64,000 nucleotides of DNA from Diphasiastrum complanatum (Eukaryota; Streptophyta; Lycopodiopsida; Lycopodiales; Lycopodiaceae). Each line of letters starts with the position of its first letter. Within the stretch, counting starts at the first letter, position 1. The stretch covers positions 13,481,815 through 13,545,814 of the forward strand of contig CM055098.1 of NCBI GenBank assembly GCA_029204225.1, in the 5' to 3' direction. Under the pieces are notes generated by a model. It was not told where the DNA came from. It saw nothing but the letters and a program-made list of their open reading frames with translations, and searched no databases. The position numbers and the translations under genes were made by a program. Below are positions 62,722 to 64,000 of this stretch, in pieces.

Positions 62722-63175
62722 CTCAATCTTCCAACACAATAGCTTAGATATGGTCTAGTAATGGTTAGATAGATAAGTGAACCAACTAGCGTCCTATAGA
62801 GAGTAATGTTCTTGAAGGATCTTTCACTACCTCTTATAGTTAGCTTTACATTCCATAGGCGTATCACAAGCTTTTGCATCTACCATATAAAATCTTTTTA
62901 AAATAGGACTAGCATACTTCTCTTGACAAACAAAGGTAGATTGAGAATATCTAATCACTTCTATTCCTAAAATGTAAGATCATGCACCTCAAATTCCTTC
63001 GTAAGAGCAATCTTGATATCTTCCACATCTTGATTGTTTCCGCCACTCAAAATGATGTCACCCACAAAGGTTAGCAAGATGGTGGAATCATTTCCAGCAA
63101 ACCTATAATAAAGTGAATGATCATACTCACTCATAACAAAGCCTTGATGTTGGATTTCAATGCCCAAGCTCAAAT
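62722..63175 (-). pseudogene. Copia RT C-terminal fragment, minus strand
   Basis: 63173-62967: SLGIEIQHQGFVMSEYDHSL, YYRFAGNDSTILLTFVGDII (catalytic YVDD now FVGD) and DIKIALTKEFEVHDL. Then ESTFVCQEKYASPILKRF-like phrases, and TLVGSLIYLTITRPYLSYCV then GRLS at 62800-62725. Joined head-on to the plus-strand piece at 62721. Confidence 0.85.
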
Positions 63176-63756
63176 CATTTGGTAATAAGAATCTTGAAAA
63201 ACATATACATACTTATTCTTGGAAAACACAAAAATTATGAAGCTCGAGTTTCCAGCAAAGGATCGAAAAATTTAGAATCGAATTTTTCCGACCCAAGCCT
63301 ATTTTCTGACCCAATGTTAATCCCATCAAAGAGAGATTTTCAGACTTGGATCGAATCGGATCGAGTCAAAAAATATCTGGGCGTCTTTGACCCTAGATCG
63401 GATCGGATCGGATCGGGTCTAATAAAATCGACCCTTTGTAAAATTTGACCTTGTGTATATTTTTCTACCCAGTGTATAAATTCCGACCCTTTGTACTATC
63501 AACTCAGAAATTTGACGCACATCGCGACATTGACAGGCCGCCTACTTCTGTACATAACTCTCTAAACAAAAATGATAGTGACCTACTGCAGGATTAATGT
63601 AGTTAATCAAGTAGGTTAAAATCAGCTTTCAATGTACTGATCATCAGACTCCCAATCATCCAAGAAGATCTGCATTGGAGTCAACGCACTGATCAGGTTA
63701 TCATCCTACCAGCGTTTTGTTGTAAATAGTTAAATTTAATTTTCAAGAATAGAATT
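63176..63756. other. Noncoding DNA with a short GATCG repeat
   Basis: 63344-63420 contains repeated GGATC-based words (AGATCGGATCGGATCGGATC). It has wording similar to 32660-32720 (TTCGATCC...AAAATTT). No gene recognised. Confidence 0.5.
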
Positions 63757-64000
63757 AGCATACTTCTCTTAACAAATGAAAGTAGATTGAAAAGATCTAA
63801 TCACTTCCCCTAAAATGTAATGCAAATTACCAAAATCATGCACCTCAAATTCCTTTTTAAAAGCACTCTTAATATCCTCCACACCTTGATTGTCTCCACC
63901 ACTCAAGATGATATCATCCAAATAGATTAGCAAGATGGTAATATCATTTCTAGCAAACCTATAATAAATTGAATGATCATACTCACTCATAACAAAGCCT
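63757..64000 (-). pseudogene. Second copy of the copia RT segment, continuing past the window
   Basis: MSEYDHSIYYRFARNDITIL then LIYLDDIILSGGDNQGVEDI, KSAFKKEFEVHDFGNLHYIL and GEVIRSFQSTFIC, parallel to 62900-63140 but better preserved (YLDD in place of YVDD). A direct repeat of that RT segment, with the 5' portion beyond the window. Confidence 0.87.

Overview
This is plant nuclear DNA. The only conserved host gene is split by GT-AG introns into 11 visible exons. It lies beside thousands of bases of degenerate Ty1/copia and Ty3/gypsy LTR retrotransposons, whose primer-binding sites match the 3' end of plant initiator tRNA-Met (TGGTATCAGAGC). Long (GA)n, (TA)n and (GT)n microsatellites and an AT-rich base composition fit a land plant with a TE-rich genome. 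The species, and even whether it is a seed plant, fern or lycophyte, cannot be read from the window.

1-11470: the plus-strand WDR3 gene (yeast UTP12/DIP2, a WD40 protein of the U3 snoRNP / small-subunit processome). About the first 79 residues lie upstream of the window. The 3,969-base intron 3093-7061 holds a tRNA-SINE-like piece, a decayed hAT transposase on the minus strand and a 173-bp tandem repeat. 11471-15200 is intergenic, with one decayed coding remnant of unknown family (about 12139-12868).

15200-26490: microsatellites, a tiny gypsy RT scrap caught between two (TA)n tracts, copia leader and gag fragments, a gypsy integrase with 3' LTR, a minus-strand copia gag, and a dense array of GCGTGGAT/ATCCACGC palindromes (22086-22590).

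26497-32581: a structurally complete copia element. It has two 837-bp LTRs, a 5-bp target duplication GTTGG, a PBS and a full gag-pol layout, but carries a stop, frameshifts and a deletion in RT. Next come a minus-strand copia RT/RNase H remnant (32640-34250), unrecognised AT-rich DNA with weak coding-like stretches (34260-36670), a minus-strand copia gag with PBS and LTR (36675-38642), and a plus-strand copia (about 39227-44062+) whose gag is split by a solo LTR of the 26497 family.

46705-57286: a minus-strand copia that was itself hit twice: by a 408-bp MITE-like element (49018-49425) and by a complete plus-strand copia (50587-56174, 260-bp LTRs, target duplication GGTGC). Its 5' LTR is broken at 57287 by an internally deleted gypsy element (57287-60563). 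After that come an unrecognised truncated minus-strand ORF, a three-copy compound (TG)n(AG)n block and rearranged copia fragments to the window end.

The retroelements are mostly dead: pol frames are shifted, and one integrase has lost a catalytic Asp. The window reads as a history of nested insertion, LTR-LTR recombination and decay next to one conserved ribosome-biogenesis gene. I found no convincing undescribed functional system. The most interesting items are the palindrome array, a template-switch-like 45-base palindrome in a gag, the nested insertions dated by order, and two coding-like remnants of unknown family.
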